Under the pieces are notes generated by a model. That model was not told the origin of the DNA and ran no database searches. It saw only the letters and a program-made list of their open reading frames with translations. From Sphingomonas yunnanensis (lineage in GTDB: Bacteria > Pseudomonadota > Alphaproteobacteria > Sphingomonadales > Sphingomonadaceae), in assembly GCF_019898765.1 (NCBI RefSeq), contig NZ_JAIOKB010000003.1:496001-560000 (forward strand): a DNA stretch of 64,000 nt, given 5' to 3'. Shown piece by piece: positions 40,948 to 49,965 of this stretch (positions within the stretch are counted from its first letter, which is position 1; each line of letters begins with the position of its first letter). A program made the position numbers and the translations under genes.

Positions 40948-42249
40948 TTAGCCGACCAGCGGGAAGGCGAGCGCCAGCATGCCGACGATCGTCATCAGCG
41001 CGCAGACCGCGGCGGCCGGGACGAGCGTGAAGCGCTGGTGGTCGGCCAGATCGACCCCGGCCAGGCTCACCAGCAGATAGGTCGAGGGCACCAGCGGGCT
41101 GAGCAGGTGGACCGGCTGGCCCATCAGCGAGGCGCGCGCGATCGCCATCGGTTCGACGCCATAGTGTGCGCCCGCCTCGGCGAGGATCGGCAGCATGCCG
41201 AAATAGAAGGCGTCGTTCGAGATGAAGAAGGTGAAAGGCAGGCTGAGCGCCGCGGTGATCGGCGCCATATAGGGCCCGAGCGCGGGCGGGATCACGCCGA
41301 CCACCTCCTTGCTCATCGCCTCGACCATGCCGGTGCCCGAGAGGATGCCGGTGAAGATGCCCGCGGCGAAGATCAGCGACACCACCGACAGCACATTGCC
41401 CGCGTGCGCCGCGATCCGCTCCTTCTGCTCGGCCACCTGCGGGTAGTTGACGATCATCGCCACCGCGAAGGCCAGCATCATCAGCACCGACAGCGGCAGC
41501 ACGCCCGAGACGAGCCCGGCGAGCAATGCCACCGTCAGCGCGGCGTTGAACCAGCGCAGCCGCGGCCGCCGCGCCTCGGGGAACTGCGACACCGCCATGC
41601 CGGTGAAGCTCGTCGGCGCCTCGGCGTGCAGCTGGCCGATGCGGCGGCGCTCCTTGCGGCCGAAATAGACCGCGAGCGCGACCAGCCCGGCGAGCCCGGC
41701 GATCATCCCCGGGATCAGCGGCAGGAACAGCGTCGCCGGATCGAGCTTGAGCGCGCTCGCGGCGCGCGCGGTCGGGCCGCCCCAGGGCGTCAGATTCATG
41801 ATGCCGCTGGTCGTCATCAGCAGGCAGCACAGGTACAGCCGGTTCATGTCGTAGCGCTTGTACAGCGGCAGCAGCGCGGCGATCGTGATGATGTAGGTGG
41901 TCGAGCCGTCGCCATCGAGGCTCACCATCGCGCACAAGGCGACCGTGCCGACCAGGATCTTGAGCGGGTCGCCGTGCACCAGCCGCAGCAGCCGGTTGAC
42001 CAGCGGGTCGAACAGGCCGGTGTCGGTCATGGTCGAGAAGAACAGGATCGCGAACAGCAGCATCACGCCGGTCGGCGCGAGATTCTTGATGCCGTCGATC
42101 ATCATCTCGCCCAGCCCCGCGGCGAAGCCGGCGAGCAGCGCGAAGGCGGTGGGGACGACGATCAGCGCGACCAGCGGGGTCATCCGCTTGGTCATGATCA
42201 GCGTCATGAAGGTGGCCACCATCAGGAAGCCGAGCAGAGCGAGGTTCAT
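40948..42249 (-). CDS. CitMHS-family citrate/metal:H+ symporter
   Basis: A 433-residue inner-membrane carrier with about 12 hydrophobic segments. Motifs FSTMTDTGLFDPL, SLDGDGSTTYIITIAALLPL, MNLTPWGGPTARAASAL and FFISNDAFYFGMLP are typical of the CitM/CitH group, which imports divalent-metal citrate complexes. It lies downstream of the porin and binding-protein genes and divergent from the two-component system, so citrate or another tricarboxylate is the likely ligand. Confidence 0.9.
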   Translation of the reverse strand: MNLALLGFLMVATFMTLIMTKRMTPLVALIVVPTAFALLAGFAAGLGEMMIDGIKNLAPTGVMLLFAILFFSTMTDTGLFDPLVNRLLRLVHGDPLKILVGTVALCAMVSLDGDGSTTYIITIAALLPLYKRYDMNRLYLCCLLMTTSGIMNLTPWGGPTARAASALKLDPATLFLPLIPGMIAGLAGLVALAVYFGRKERRRIGQLHAEAPTSFTGMAVSQFPEARRPRLRWFNAALTVALLAGLVSGVLPLSVLMMLAFAVAMIVNYPQVAEQKERIAAHAGNVLSVVSLIFAAGIFTGILSGTGMVEAMSKEVVGVIPPALGPYMAPITAALSLPFTFFISNDAFYFGMLPILAEAGAHYGVEPMAIARASLMGQPVHLLSPLVPSTYLLVSLAGVDLADHQRFTLVPAAAVCALMTIVGMLALAFPLVG

Positions 42250-42276
42250 CGCGGGGGAAGTCCTGTGTGCGGGCGA

Positions 42277-43767
42277 TCAGAAGGTGACGGCGACGCGCGC
42301 GCTGACGGTCTCGCCGTCGTCGGCGCCGGTGACCGCGCCGGCGCGGTTGTCGGTGTCCCAGTGGATCGCGTTGACCTGGATGCGGGTGAAGCTGTTGAGG
42401 TACCAATTGGCGCCCAGCGTCGCGGCCCAGCCGCGGCCGCCGGTCGCCAGATCTTTATAGTCGAGATTCTCGTAGCGCGCGGTCAGCTCGATCGCGCCGG
42501 GGCCACCCTCGAAGATCGGGCGCAGCACGCGCGGCTGGCCGAAGCTGCCCAGCCGCGGGTTGTACGGCGGCAGGTCGCCGGTGATGAACCAGCCGCCCGA
42601 CAGGCTGTACGCCTTGCTCACGAAGTCGGGCCGGCCGCCGTCGAGCCGGGCGTGGCGCTGGCCGGCCTCGCCCATCAGCCACACCGGGCCGAGATACCCG
42701 CCGAGCTCGGCGCCATAGCCGGTGGTGCCGGTGCCGCCGGTGAGCGGCCCGGTGGAGACGCGCAGCGCGCCGTTGAAGCGGCCGCCGATCACGGTGTTGC
42801 GCGTCAGCGTCGTGGCGGCGGACGACAGTCCCTCGTCGAAGCCCCATAGGCCGAGGTGAAGCACGCCGGTGCTGCTCTTGAGCGGGTTCCAATGCGCGCG
42901 GCCGAGCACGGTGCGGCTGTCGCTGACCGACTGGTTGCCGTCGACGCGATCGCCGGTGACGGTGAGCGAGGCGTGGCCCGACTTCCAGAACAGCCGCGGC
43001 ATGATGCCGATGCCGTAGAAGCCACGCTGCGGGATGATCGCGGTGGAGACCGTGCTGCGCTCGAGGAAGGGCGTGGAGTCGGAGCCGGTAGAGCCCTCGA
43101 AGGCGCGGTCGTTGAACAGATGGCCGGCGCGCACGTCGTAATCGAGCCCGGGGACGATCCGGTCGCGCCAGCCGATGAAGGCGGTGACGATGTCGACCTC
43201 GTTCTCCGAGAAGTCGGTCTCGAACTGGTAGAAGAAGTGCGTGCCGACGCCGCCCTCGATGCCGAGGCGCAACGCGCGCATGCCGGTGGTGGTGATGTTG
43301 CGAGCCGCGTCGCGCGAGCCGAACGACGAGCTGACGTCGGCGAGAATACGCCCGCGCGGCTTGAACGTGTAGATGCCGTCGGCAGAGTGGAAGACGGGCA
43401 GGCCAGAGCCCCATTCGGTGGTGACGCCCGCCTCGTTCGCCTCGCGCGCGCGCGCCACGTCGCGCTCGGCCGGGCCGGGCGGCACCAGCTGCGGCGCATA
43501 GGGCGAGGTGACGACCGGCCGGTCAAGCTGCGCGAGCTGGGTCGGTGTGGATGGCGGGGTAGCCGGCGCGGCAGACGGAGGCGCGACTTGGCTGGCGCTC
43601 GCGGTCTGACCGGCCTCGAGCCGGTCGAGCCGTGCCTTGAGCCCGGCGATCTCGGCGGCCTGGGCGCGCACCAGCGCCTCGAGCTCGGTCTGGCCCGTGG
43701 TCTGTGCGAGGGCGGGTGCGGCGGCGAGCAGGGCGACGAGCGCGCTGGCGGTGGCGAAGGTCGTCAC
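42277..43767 (-). CDS. Porin, OprP/OprO-like
   Basis: A 496-residue outer-membrane porin. Signal peptide (FATASALVALLAAAPALAQ), a short coiled coil (LEALVRAQAAEIAGLKARLD), a Pro/Ala linker, then a 16-strand barrel (FKPRGRILADVSSSFGSRDA; ALRLGIEGGVGTHFFYQFET) ending in ARVAVTF with the terminal Phe. The GTG start overlaps the binding-protein stop by 4 bases. The family includes phosphate-selective porins, but with this context it probably passes the carrier's tricarboxylate. Confidence 0.85.
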   Translation of the reverse strand: MTTFATASALVALLAAAPALAQTTGQTELEALVRAQAAEIAGLKARLDRLEAGQTASASQVAPPSAAPATPPSTPTQLAQLDRPVVTSPYAPQLVPPGPAERDVARAREANEAGVTTEWGSGLPVFHSADGIYTFKPRGRILADVSSSFGSRDAARNITTTGMRALRLGIEGGVGTHFFYQFETDFSENEVDIVTAFIGWRDRIVPGLDYDVRAGHLFNDRAFEGSTGSDSTPFLERSTVSTAIIPQRGFYGIGIMPRLFWKSGHASLTVTGDRVDGNQSVSDSRTVLGRAHWNPLKSSTGVLHLGLWGFDEGLSSAATTLTRNTVIGGRFNGALRVSTGPLTGGTGTTGYGAELGGYLGPVWLMGEAGQRHARLDGGRPDFVSKAYSLSGGWFITGDLPPYNPRLGSFGQPRVLRPIFEGGPGAIELTARYENLDYKDLATGGRGWAATLGANWYLNSFTRIQVNAIHWDTDNRAGAVTGADDGETVSARVAVTF

Positions 43768-44831
43768 GGGCGGGGAGCTTCCTGGGCGAGGGTGGTGCGC
43801 CACTCGGCAAGGGATCGCCGGCGCTTGATGGTGTCGAGGTTGACCAGCAGCTGCGGACCAACGCGGATCGTGCGGACCTGCGCCGGGTTGAGCCGCGGCG
43901 CGCGGACATCGCTGCGGACAGGCAGCAGCCAGGCGCGCGCCAGCAGCGTCTGCCCGGTACGCGACAGCAGGAAGTCGAGGAACAGCCGCGCCGCGGCGGG
44001 GTGCGGGGCGTCGCGACCGACGAAGGCGACGCGCGAGGCGATGATCGAATAATCGCGGAAGAAAGCGACGCCGAGCCGCGCGTCGCGTTGGGCGCGGGCG
44101 AGCGCATAGGCGCTTACCACATTGTAGCCGATCGCCGCGCGCCCGTCCGCGACCGCATCGAGCGTCGGGCTGGCGGTGGCCGCCAGCAGCGGCCGGGTCG
44201 CCGCGATCGCGCCGAGCAGCGAGCGCGTGTCATTGGTGGTCGCCCAGTCCTCGGCGAGATAGAGGTAGCCGACGTTGGAGCGCGCCGGATCATAGGTGGC
44301 GACGCGCCGGCCGCCGGGATCGGCGCGAAGGAAGCGTTCGAGCGCCTCGTGCGTCCGCGGCACGTCGGCGCGCGCGACTTGGCGGCGATTGTACACCAGC
44401 GCGACCGGCTCGGCGGTGACGCCGTAGCCGATGTTCTTCCACACCGCGGCGGCGGGGAGCGCTGGCTTCTCGGGGCTCTGATAGGCCTGCCCGTAGCCGT
44501 CGTTGATGAGCTTGACCTGGAGGTCCATCGCCGAGGACCAGATCAGATCCGCGCGGGCCGCGCCGGCGCGACGCTCGGTCACGACGCGGCGGAAGATCTC
44601 GCGGGATTCCAGGTCGTGATAGGCCACCATCACGCCGGGGTAGCGCTGGCGGAAGGCGGCGATCACCGCCTCCATCGATGCGGCATCGGCGTTGCCGTAG
44701 ACACGCACGCCGCGCTCGACGCGAGCCTCGGCGATCAGCGCGTCATAGGAGCGCGGATAGCCGGCCGGGCGCTGTGCCGCGGCGGGAGCAGCGAGCGCTG
44801 ACAGATACAGGATGAACAGCACCACGCGCAT
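43764..44831 (-). CDS. Orphan periplasmic binding protein (PgtC/AfuA-like)
   Basis: A 355-residue periplasmic family-1 binding protein with signal peptide (LFILYLSALAAPAAA). GVRVYGNADAASMEAVIAAF starts lobe 1, ADLIWSSAMDLQVKLINDGY follows, and YDPARSNVGYLYLAEDW lies in lobe 2. There are no ABC permease or ATPase genes near. It is divergent from a response regulator/histidine kinase pair and co-transcribed with a porin and carrier. In Salmonella the similar PgtC protein works with the kinase PgtB to signal ligand rather than transport. GAGGAGC precedes the ATG. Confidence 0.82.
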   Translation of the reverse strand: MRVVLFILYLSALAAPAAAQRPAGYPRSYDALIAEARVERGVRVYGNADAASMEAVIAAFRQRYPGVMVAYHDLESREIFRRVVTERRAGAARADLIWSSAMDLQVKLINDGYGQAYQSPEKPALPAAAVWKNIGYGVTAEPVALVYNRRQVARADVPRTHEALERFLRADPGGRRVATYDPARSNVGYLYLAEDWATTNDTRSLLGAIAATRPLLAATASPTLDAVADGRAAIGYNVVSAYALARAQRDARLGVAFFRDYSIIASRVAFVGRDAPHPAAARLFLDFLLSRTGQTLLARAWLLPVRSDVRAPRLNPAQVRTIRVGPQLLVNLDTIKRRRSLAEWRTTLAQEAPRP

Positions 44832-44923
44832 CTCGAAGCTCCTCTCGCTTCCCGCCTCTGCGTTCGGGTAAGCTCTGGGATCATGGGCTACGTCCTTTAC
44901 CTGTCAGCAACCTTTCAGCGCGC

Positions 44924-45598
44924 GTGCCCGTCGTGCGCATCCTGATCGTCGAGGATGATGCGGCGCTCGCGCGCAGCCTGGTGGCGCTGCTGCGCGGCGC
45001 CGGCCACGCGGTGGACCATGTCGCCACCGGCGAGGACGCGCTGATGGTCACCGCGGGCGAGCCATACGCGCTGGTCGTGCTCGACGTCGGACTGCCGGGG
45101 CAGGACGGCTTCGCGGTGCTGCAGGCGCTGCGGCGACGCGGCGAGCGAGTCCCCGTGCTGATGCTGACCGCGCGCGACGCGCTCGACGACCGCGTGCGCG
45201 GGCTCGATCTCGGCGCCGACGATTATCTGCGCAAGCCGTTCGCGCCGGTAGAGCTGGAGGCTCGGGTTCGCGCGCTCGGGCGACGTCGCGGCGGCGATCC
45301 CACGCCCGAGCTCGTGGTCGGTGCGCTGGTGCTCAACCGCTCGAACGGCGAGGCGCAGGTCGCCGGCCGCACGCTCGACCTGCGCCGGCGCGAGTGGGCG
45401 GTGCTCGACGCGCTGGCGACCCGCGCCGGCCAGATCGTCCCGCGCGAGACGCTGCTGGCGGAAGTGTTCGGTTTCGACGAGCCGGTCGGACCCAACGCGC
45501 TCGAGGTCAATATCACGCGCCTGCGCGGCAAGCTGGCACCCGAGGGGCCCGCGATCCGCACGGTCCGGGGAGTGGGATATATATTGGATGCCGGATGA
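44924..45598 (+). CDS. OmpR-type response regulator (TctD-like)
   Basis: A 224-residue regulator. The receiver domain has the acidic pair EDD near the start, phospho-acceptor Asp in LVVLDVGLPG (about 54), the Thr in LMLTARD and the Lys in YLRKPFAPVE. The winged helix (about 130-222) contains RREWAVLDALATRAGQIVPR and VRGVGYILDAG. Start GTG 44924 or GTG 44933. It overlaps the kinase gene by 11 bases. Confidence 0.88.
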   Translation: MPVVRILIVEDDAALARSLVALLRGAGHAVDHVATGEDALMVTAGEPYALVVLDVGLPGQDGFAVLQALRRRGERVPVLMLTARDALDDRVRGLDLGADDYLRKPFAPVELEARVRALGRRRGGDPTPELVVGALVLNRSNGEAQVAGRTLDLRRREWAVLDALATRAGQIVPRETLLAEVFGFDEPVGPNALEVNITRLRGKLAPEGPAIRTVRGVGYILDAG

Positions 45599-46979
45599 CC
45601 GGCCGCGCGCGGTGGCGCTGCGCACGCGGCTGCTCGCCGCACTGCTGGCGCCGCTGCTCGCCATCGCGGTGCTGCTGGGGCTCGCCGGGGCTGCGCTGAT
45701 CAGCGACGTGGTGCGGCGGACCAACGATCGCGTGCTGGGGGGCGCGCTCGGCGCCATCGCCGAGACGGTGCAGGTGGAGCGCGGCGAGGTGACGCTCGAC
45801 CTTCCCGCCGCCGCCTTCGGCATGCTGGAGAACAACGAGCGCGACAACGTCTATTACCGCATCGCGGTCGGCGCGCGGGTGCTGACGGGCTACGGCGACC
45901 TGCCCGCGCCGCGCGCCGACGAGCTTGCCGCCGATACCCCGCGCTTCCGCTACGCGCGCTTCCGCGGGCAGGGCGTTCGGATCGCCGAGGTGCGGCGCGA
46001 GCTGCCGCGCGTCGACGCGCCGGTGATCGTGCAGGTGGCCGAGACGCTGGACGGCCGCGCCGCGCTGCGCCGCCGCCTGCTCGGCGCGCTGCTGGGCGGC
46101 GAGGCGGTGCTGGTGGGCGTGGCGCTGCTGCTGATCCGTCCCGCGCTCGCCTGGAGCCTGCGCCCATTGTCGCGGCTGCGCGGCGCCGTCGCCGCGCGCG
46201 ACACGCGTGCCACGCCCGATCTCTCCCCGCTCAACCCCGGCCCGCTCCCCGCGGAGCTGCTGCCGCTGGCCGGCGCCTTCGACAACCTTCTCGCGCGGCT
46301 CGACGCGGCCACCGCCGGCATGCGCCGCTTCACCGCCGACGCCTCGCACCAGATGCGCACGCCTTTGGCGGTGCTCAAGATCCAGGTGGCGCTCGCGCGG
46401 CGCGGCGATCCCGCGGCGCTGCCCGAGATCGCCGACGCCGCCGACCGGCTCGAGCATCTCGTCGCGCAATTGTTGGCGCTCGCGCGTGCGGAGGAGGCGG
46501 GCAGCTCGCCGCCGCTCGAGCCGGTCGAGCTGCGCGCGCTCGCCATCGTGGTGCTCAACCGCCGTATCGCGCAGGCGATCGAGGCGGGAGTCGAGGTCGA
46601 TCTGCGCGCGCCCCCCGCGGGTGTGACGATCGCCAGCCACCGCACCTTGCTGTTCGAGATCCTCTCCAACCTGATCGACAATGCGATCCGCTACCATCGC
46701 CGCGGCGGTACCGTGATGATCACGATCGAACGCGAGGCGGGCGGGGTTGCCCTCTCGGTGGCGGACGACGGTCCCGGCCTGTCGGAGGTCGACATCGCGC
46801 GGGCGGGCGAGCGATTCGTGCGTTTGACGACCAGCGCGGGGCAGGACGGCAGCGGACTGGGCCTGGCGATCGTGCGCTCGGCGGCGCAGCGGCTCGGCGC
46901 GACGGTCGAGATCGAGAACACACGTCCCGGGCTGTGCGTGACGCTTCGCTTCGCCGATGACGATCACCGCGGGCGTTGA
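45588..46979 (+). CDS. Sensor histidine kinase (TctE-like)
   Basis: A 463-residue inner-membrane kinase. TM1 (about 15-38), a periplasmic sensor domain (about 40-160), TM2 (about 165-188), HAMP, then the H-box FTADASHQMRTPLAVLK, N-box SNLIDNAIRYH, and ATP-lid motifs DDGPGLS and GSGLGLAIV. This is the TctE layout. The start at 45588 overlaps the regulator stop. The periplasmic domain could sense ligand directly or through the divergent binding protein. Confidence 0.88.
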   Translation: MPDDRPRAVALRTRLLAALLAPLLAIAVLLGLAGAALISDVVRRTNDRVLGGALGAIAETVQVERGEVTLDLPAAAFGMLENNERDNVYYRIAVGARVLTGYGDLPAPRADELAADTPRFRYARFRGQGVRIAEVRRELPRVDAPVIVQVAETLDGRAALRRRLLGALLGGEAVLVGVALLLIRPALAWSLRPLSRLRGAVAARDTRATPDLSPLNPGPLPAELLPLAGAFDNLLARLDAATAGMRRFTADASHQMRTPLAVLKIQVALARRGDPAALPEIADAADRLEHLVAQLLALARAEEAGSSPPLEPVELRALAIVVLNRRIAQAIEAGVEVDLRAPPAGVTIASHRTLLFEILSNLIDNAIRYHRRGGTVMITIEREAGGVALSVADDGPGLSEVDIARAGERFVRLTTSAGQDGSGLGLAIVRSAAQRLGATVEIENTRPGLCVTLRFADDDHRGR

Positions 46980-47076
46980 GGCGTTGTCCCAGCGCTTCTC
47001 CTCACATCGTTGCGACGTGACCGAGAAAATCAGGCAAGTGTCATTAAACGACGTTGATTGTTTCCGAACATGTCTG

Positions 47077-47420
47077 ATGGTCCTCACGCCACGGCTCCTC
47101 GCGCTCGCGGCGCTGCTCGCCAGCACCGCCACGGCGACGGCGCAGTCGCTCCCCGCCTCGCCCGCCTCGTGGGTCGAGAAGCCCGGCAAGGAGAAGACCG
47201 CGCCTCAGGAGGATTTGAGCGGGCTGATCGTCACTGCCTCGAGCCGGCTACGCTATGAGACAGTCGACGGCCGACCGCGTCCGATGGAGGCGACGGCGGA
47301 GGACGCGGTTCTGCTCCGCACCGGCGTCGCGGTCGAATATGGGCCGGGGCCGCTCGCGATCGGCGCCGAGCTGATCGACAGCCGCGGCTATGATCTCGGC
47401 CCTGGCACGCAGATCTCGGC
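47077..47420 (+). pseudogene. Alginate-export-type outer-membrane protein, 5' fragment
   Basis: Begins with a signal peptide (MVLTPRLLALAALLASTATA) and continues SRLRYETVDGRPRPMEATAE and LLRTGVAVEYGPGPLAIGAE, which look like the first barrel strands of alginate_exp-type porins. After LGPGTQIS the sequence changes to a different gene. Only about 115 of the usual 400 or more residues are left, so the product is not functional. Confidence 0.65.
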
Positions 47421-48589
47421 ACCTGGATGCTTGGCCTGCCCAACTCGTCGAGCCACGCGCTGATCGGCTCGGCTCGGCGTCGGCGTCGGCGTCGCCGACC
47501 GATGGCTCTCGTCGGGCCGGCGCCGCGGGCGTGGAGTGGAGCCAGGCCGAGAGCGTGCTGCTCGCCCTGCTGGTCAGCCCCGTGATCGGCTTGCTCGGCG
47601 CGATGCTGCTGCTCTGGGCGATGAAGCGCCTGCTGCCCGACCGCCAGCTGTACGAGGAGCCCGAGGAGCAGCGCCCGCCGCCGCTCCACATTCGCGCGCT
47701 GTTGGTGTTCACCTGCACCGCGGTGAGCTTCGCGCACGGCAGCAACGACGGGCAGAAGGGCATGGGGCTGATCATGCTGATCCTGATCGGCGTGGCCCCG
47801 ACCGCCTATGCGCTCAACCGCACCATGCCCGACAGCTCGACCCCTGCGTTCACCCAGTCCGCCACGAGCGCGCAGCGCGTGTTCCGCGCCAGGGCCGCGG
47901 GCACCCAGGTCGCGCCCGAGCGAACGCACGCGGTGCTGCAGGACGCGCTGCGCACCAAGACGACCGACAGGCCGAAGGTATATGCCGCGCTGAACACCGT
48001 CTCCACCGAGGTCGCTACCGACCTGCGCACCTACGGCTCGCTCCGCAAGTTGCCCGCGGCGCAGACCAAGAACGTCCGCGACGACATGTACCTGGTGTAC
48101 GACACGCTACGGCTGCTCGGCGAGGACAAGGATGCGTCGGTGCAGCGCTTCCCCGGCGGCGGCGCGAAGGCGCTCAGCGACTACGAGCACCTGCTGGAGA
48201 AGGGCACACGCTATATCCCGACCTGGGTCAAGGTGGCGGTCGCGCTGTCGCTGGGGCTCCGCACGATGATCGGGTGGCGGCCGATCGTCGTCACCGTCGG
48301 CGAGAAGATCGGCAAGGCGCATCTCACCTATGGCATGGGCGCGGCGGCCGAGCTGGTCGCGGCGAGCACGATCCTGCTCGCGCAGGTGAAGGGTATGCCC
48401 GTCTCGACCACGCAGATCCTGTCGAGCGGCGTCGCCGGGACGATGGTGGCGGTTGGCGCTGGATTGCAGCGCAGCACCGTGCGCAACATCGCGCTGGCCT
48501 GGATCATGACGCTGCCCGCGGCGACGCTGCTCTCGGGCGTGCTCTACGCGATGCTGCTCGCCGTGGTGCCCGCCCTCGGGCTCCGCTGA
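47421..48589 (+). pseudogene. PiT inorganic phosphate transporter, 5'-truncated and frameshifted
   Basis: From 47421 the text TWMLGLPNSSSHALIGS matches the PiT signature GLPxSSSHxLIG; the next bases continue in a second frame, then a third (GVEWSQAESVLLALLVSPVI). From there the C-terminal half is intact: FAHGSNDGQKGMGLIMLILI, a long soluble loop, and the second signature GMPVSTTQILSSGVAG, ending at 48589. The first third of the protein, including the N-terminal membrane segments, is missing. A phosphate permease has thus been lost here. Confidence 0.75.
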
Positions 48590-48632
48590 GGCGCGGCGCG
48601 GCCGGCGCGACGGCGGCGACCGCGCTCGGCGG

Positions 48633-48941
48633 TCACGGCTCGGGCTGTTCCCCGAAGGAGAGCGCCTCGGCCGGGCCGACCTTCGCCTCGCCGGCGAAGA
48701 GCTGATCGAGCCGGTCGCGCACCTCGCGGCGATAGTCCTGTTGGCCGCGCCGGCGCGGTCCGGCGACCGAGACCTCGTCGGCGATCACGTCCTTGATCCG
48801 GGTGAGCGCGGCGTCCGGCAGCACGCCGGCGTCGCGCAGCTCGACGCAGAGCTGGACCAGCCCCACCGCCGTGGCCTGCGCGCGCAGGCCGACGTTGACC
48901 ATGTCGAAGTGAAGACGTTTCTGCCGATCGATCGATGACAT
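48633..48941 (-). CDS. Small hypothetical protein, 102 residues
   Basis: Opens MSSIDRQKRLHFDMVNVGLR and is largely helical (GLVQLCVELRDAGVLPDAAL). GAGGAG precedes the ATG, so it is a credible gene. No family is recalled. It lies between the PiT remnant and the phosphoesterase gene. Confidence 0.65.
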   Translation of the reverse strand: MSSIDRQKRLHFDMVNVGLRAQATAVGLVQLCVELRDAGVLPDAALTRIKDVIADEVSVAGPRRRGQQDYRREVRDRLDQLFAGEAKVGPAEALSFGEQPEP

Positions 48942-49028
48942 GCGATCTCTCCTCTCGTACGAGCATAACGCACGAGGGGACGGCTCCGCTGCGCGCCGGT
49001 CGGGGCGTTACGGCGAGGCGCCGGGCGC

Positions 49029-49955
49029 TCAGATCGGCACGTCCGCCGGGTCGATGCTGCGGAAGCCGTAGGTGCGGTAGCGGCTCTCCACCGACCGGCC
49101 GTCGACGCTGATCTCCGTATAGCCTTCGGCTGTGCCGAGGAACGAGCCGCGCCAGTCGGCGCCTGCGACGGCGCCGGTGGTGATGAAGCGGATGCCGTTG
49201 AGTTCGATCTGCTCGTAGACGTGGCTGTGCGCCTGCAGCACGGCGATCACGTCGTGGTCGCGCAACAGCCGCAGCACCTCGCGCGCGTTGCTGACGAAGG
49301 TCCAGTTGTGCGGCGTGTCGAGCCACGACTCGGGCTCGTAGCAGCGCATCGCGGTGATCAGCGGTATGTGCGTGACCGCGATGATCCGCGTGCCGCGCGG
49401 CTGCGCGGCGAGGTCCGCGCGCAGCCAGTCGAGCTGCGCGGCGTCGATCCGCCCCTCGTAGCTGCGATCGGCGGTGATCCCCACCGAATCGAGCACGACG
49501 AAGTGCACGCCCTTGTGGTCGAACGCATAATAGGTCGGGCCGAAGCGCTCGACATAGAAGGCCTTGCCGTAATCGGGCGCGGACGGATCGATCCCGCTGG
49601 CCGGAAAGACCCCGAGACAATCGTGGTTGCCGATGACGTGGCGCACCGGCTTGCGCAGGTGCTGGCGCTCGATCCGCTGGTACAAGTCCATCAGTGATGC
49701 AGCGCGCGCTCGGCCGACCTCCAGCGCATCCTCGATATGGTCACCGGCCTGGATGACGAAGTCGACCGACGAGGCGGAGACCTGCTCGAAGCACATCGCG
49801 CAGGCGCGCGCCGCGGAGAACTCGGGCCGGATGTGGCAGTCGCCCAGCAGCGCGAGGCGGAACGAGCCGCCCGCGCCGGGGAGTCGCGTCGCGGCGGCCG
49901 CGGATGCGAGCGGCGCACCCGCGGCGAGCTGGAGGAGATGGCGTCGCTGCATCAT
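49029..49955 (-). CDS. Metallophosphoesterase, exported
   Basis: A 308-residue calcineurin-like phosphoesterase with a twin-arginine-like leader (MQRRHLLQLAAGAPLASA). Metal ligands: LLGDCHI (motif I), QAGDHIEDAL (II), VIGNHDCLG (III), AVTHIPL (IV) and QAHSHVYEQ (V, in place of GHxH). It is co-directional with, and 10 bases after, the TonB receptor gene, as the last gene of the sigma-FecR-receptor unit. This suggests that the unit handles a phosphoester. Start could be GTG 49958 or ATG 49952. Confidence 0.85.
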   Translation of the reverse strand: MMQRRHLLQLAAGAPLASAAAATRLPGAGGSFRLALLGDCHIRPEFSAARACAMCFEQVSASSVDFVIQAGDHIEDALEVGRARAASLMDLYQRIERQHLRKPVRHVIGNHDCLGVFPASGIDPSAPDYGKAFYVERFGPTYYAFDHKGVHFVVLDSVGITADRSYEGRIDAAQLDWLRADLAAQPRGTRIIAVTHIPLITAMRCYEPESWLDTPHNWTFVSNAREVLRLLRDHDVIAVLQAHSHVYEQIELNGIRFITTGAVAGADWRGSFLGTAEGYTEISVDGRSVESRYRTYGFRSIDPADVPI

Positions 49956-49965
49956 CACCTCGCGC

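Noticed and set aside
40732..42849. A 705-codon open frame on the plus strand
   Set aside because: It runs antisense to the well-supported CitMHS and porin genes and its product is a monotonous His/Arg/Gln/Glu-rich sequence without domains. High GC content creates such shadow frames.
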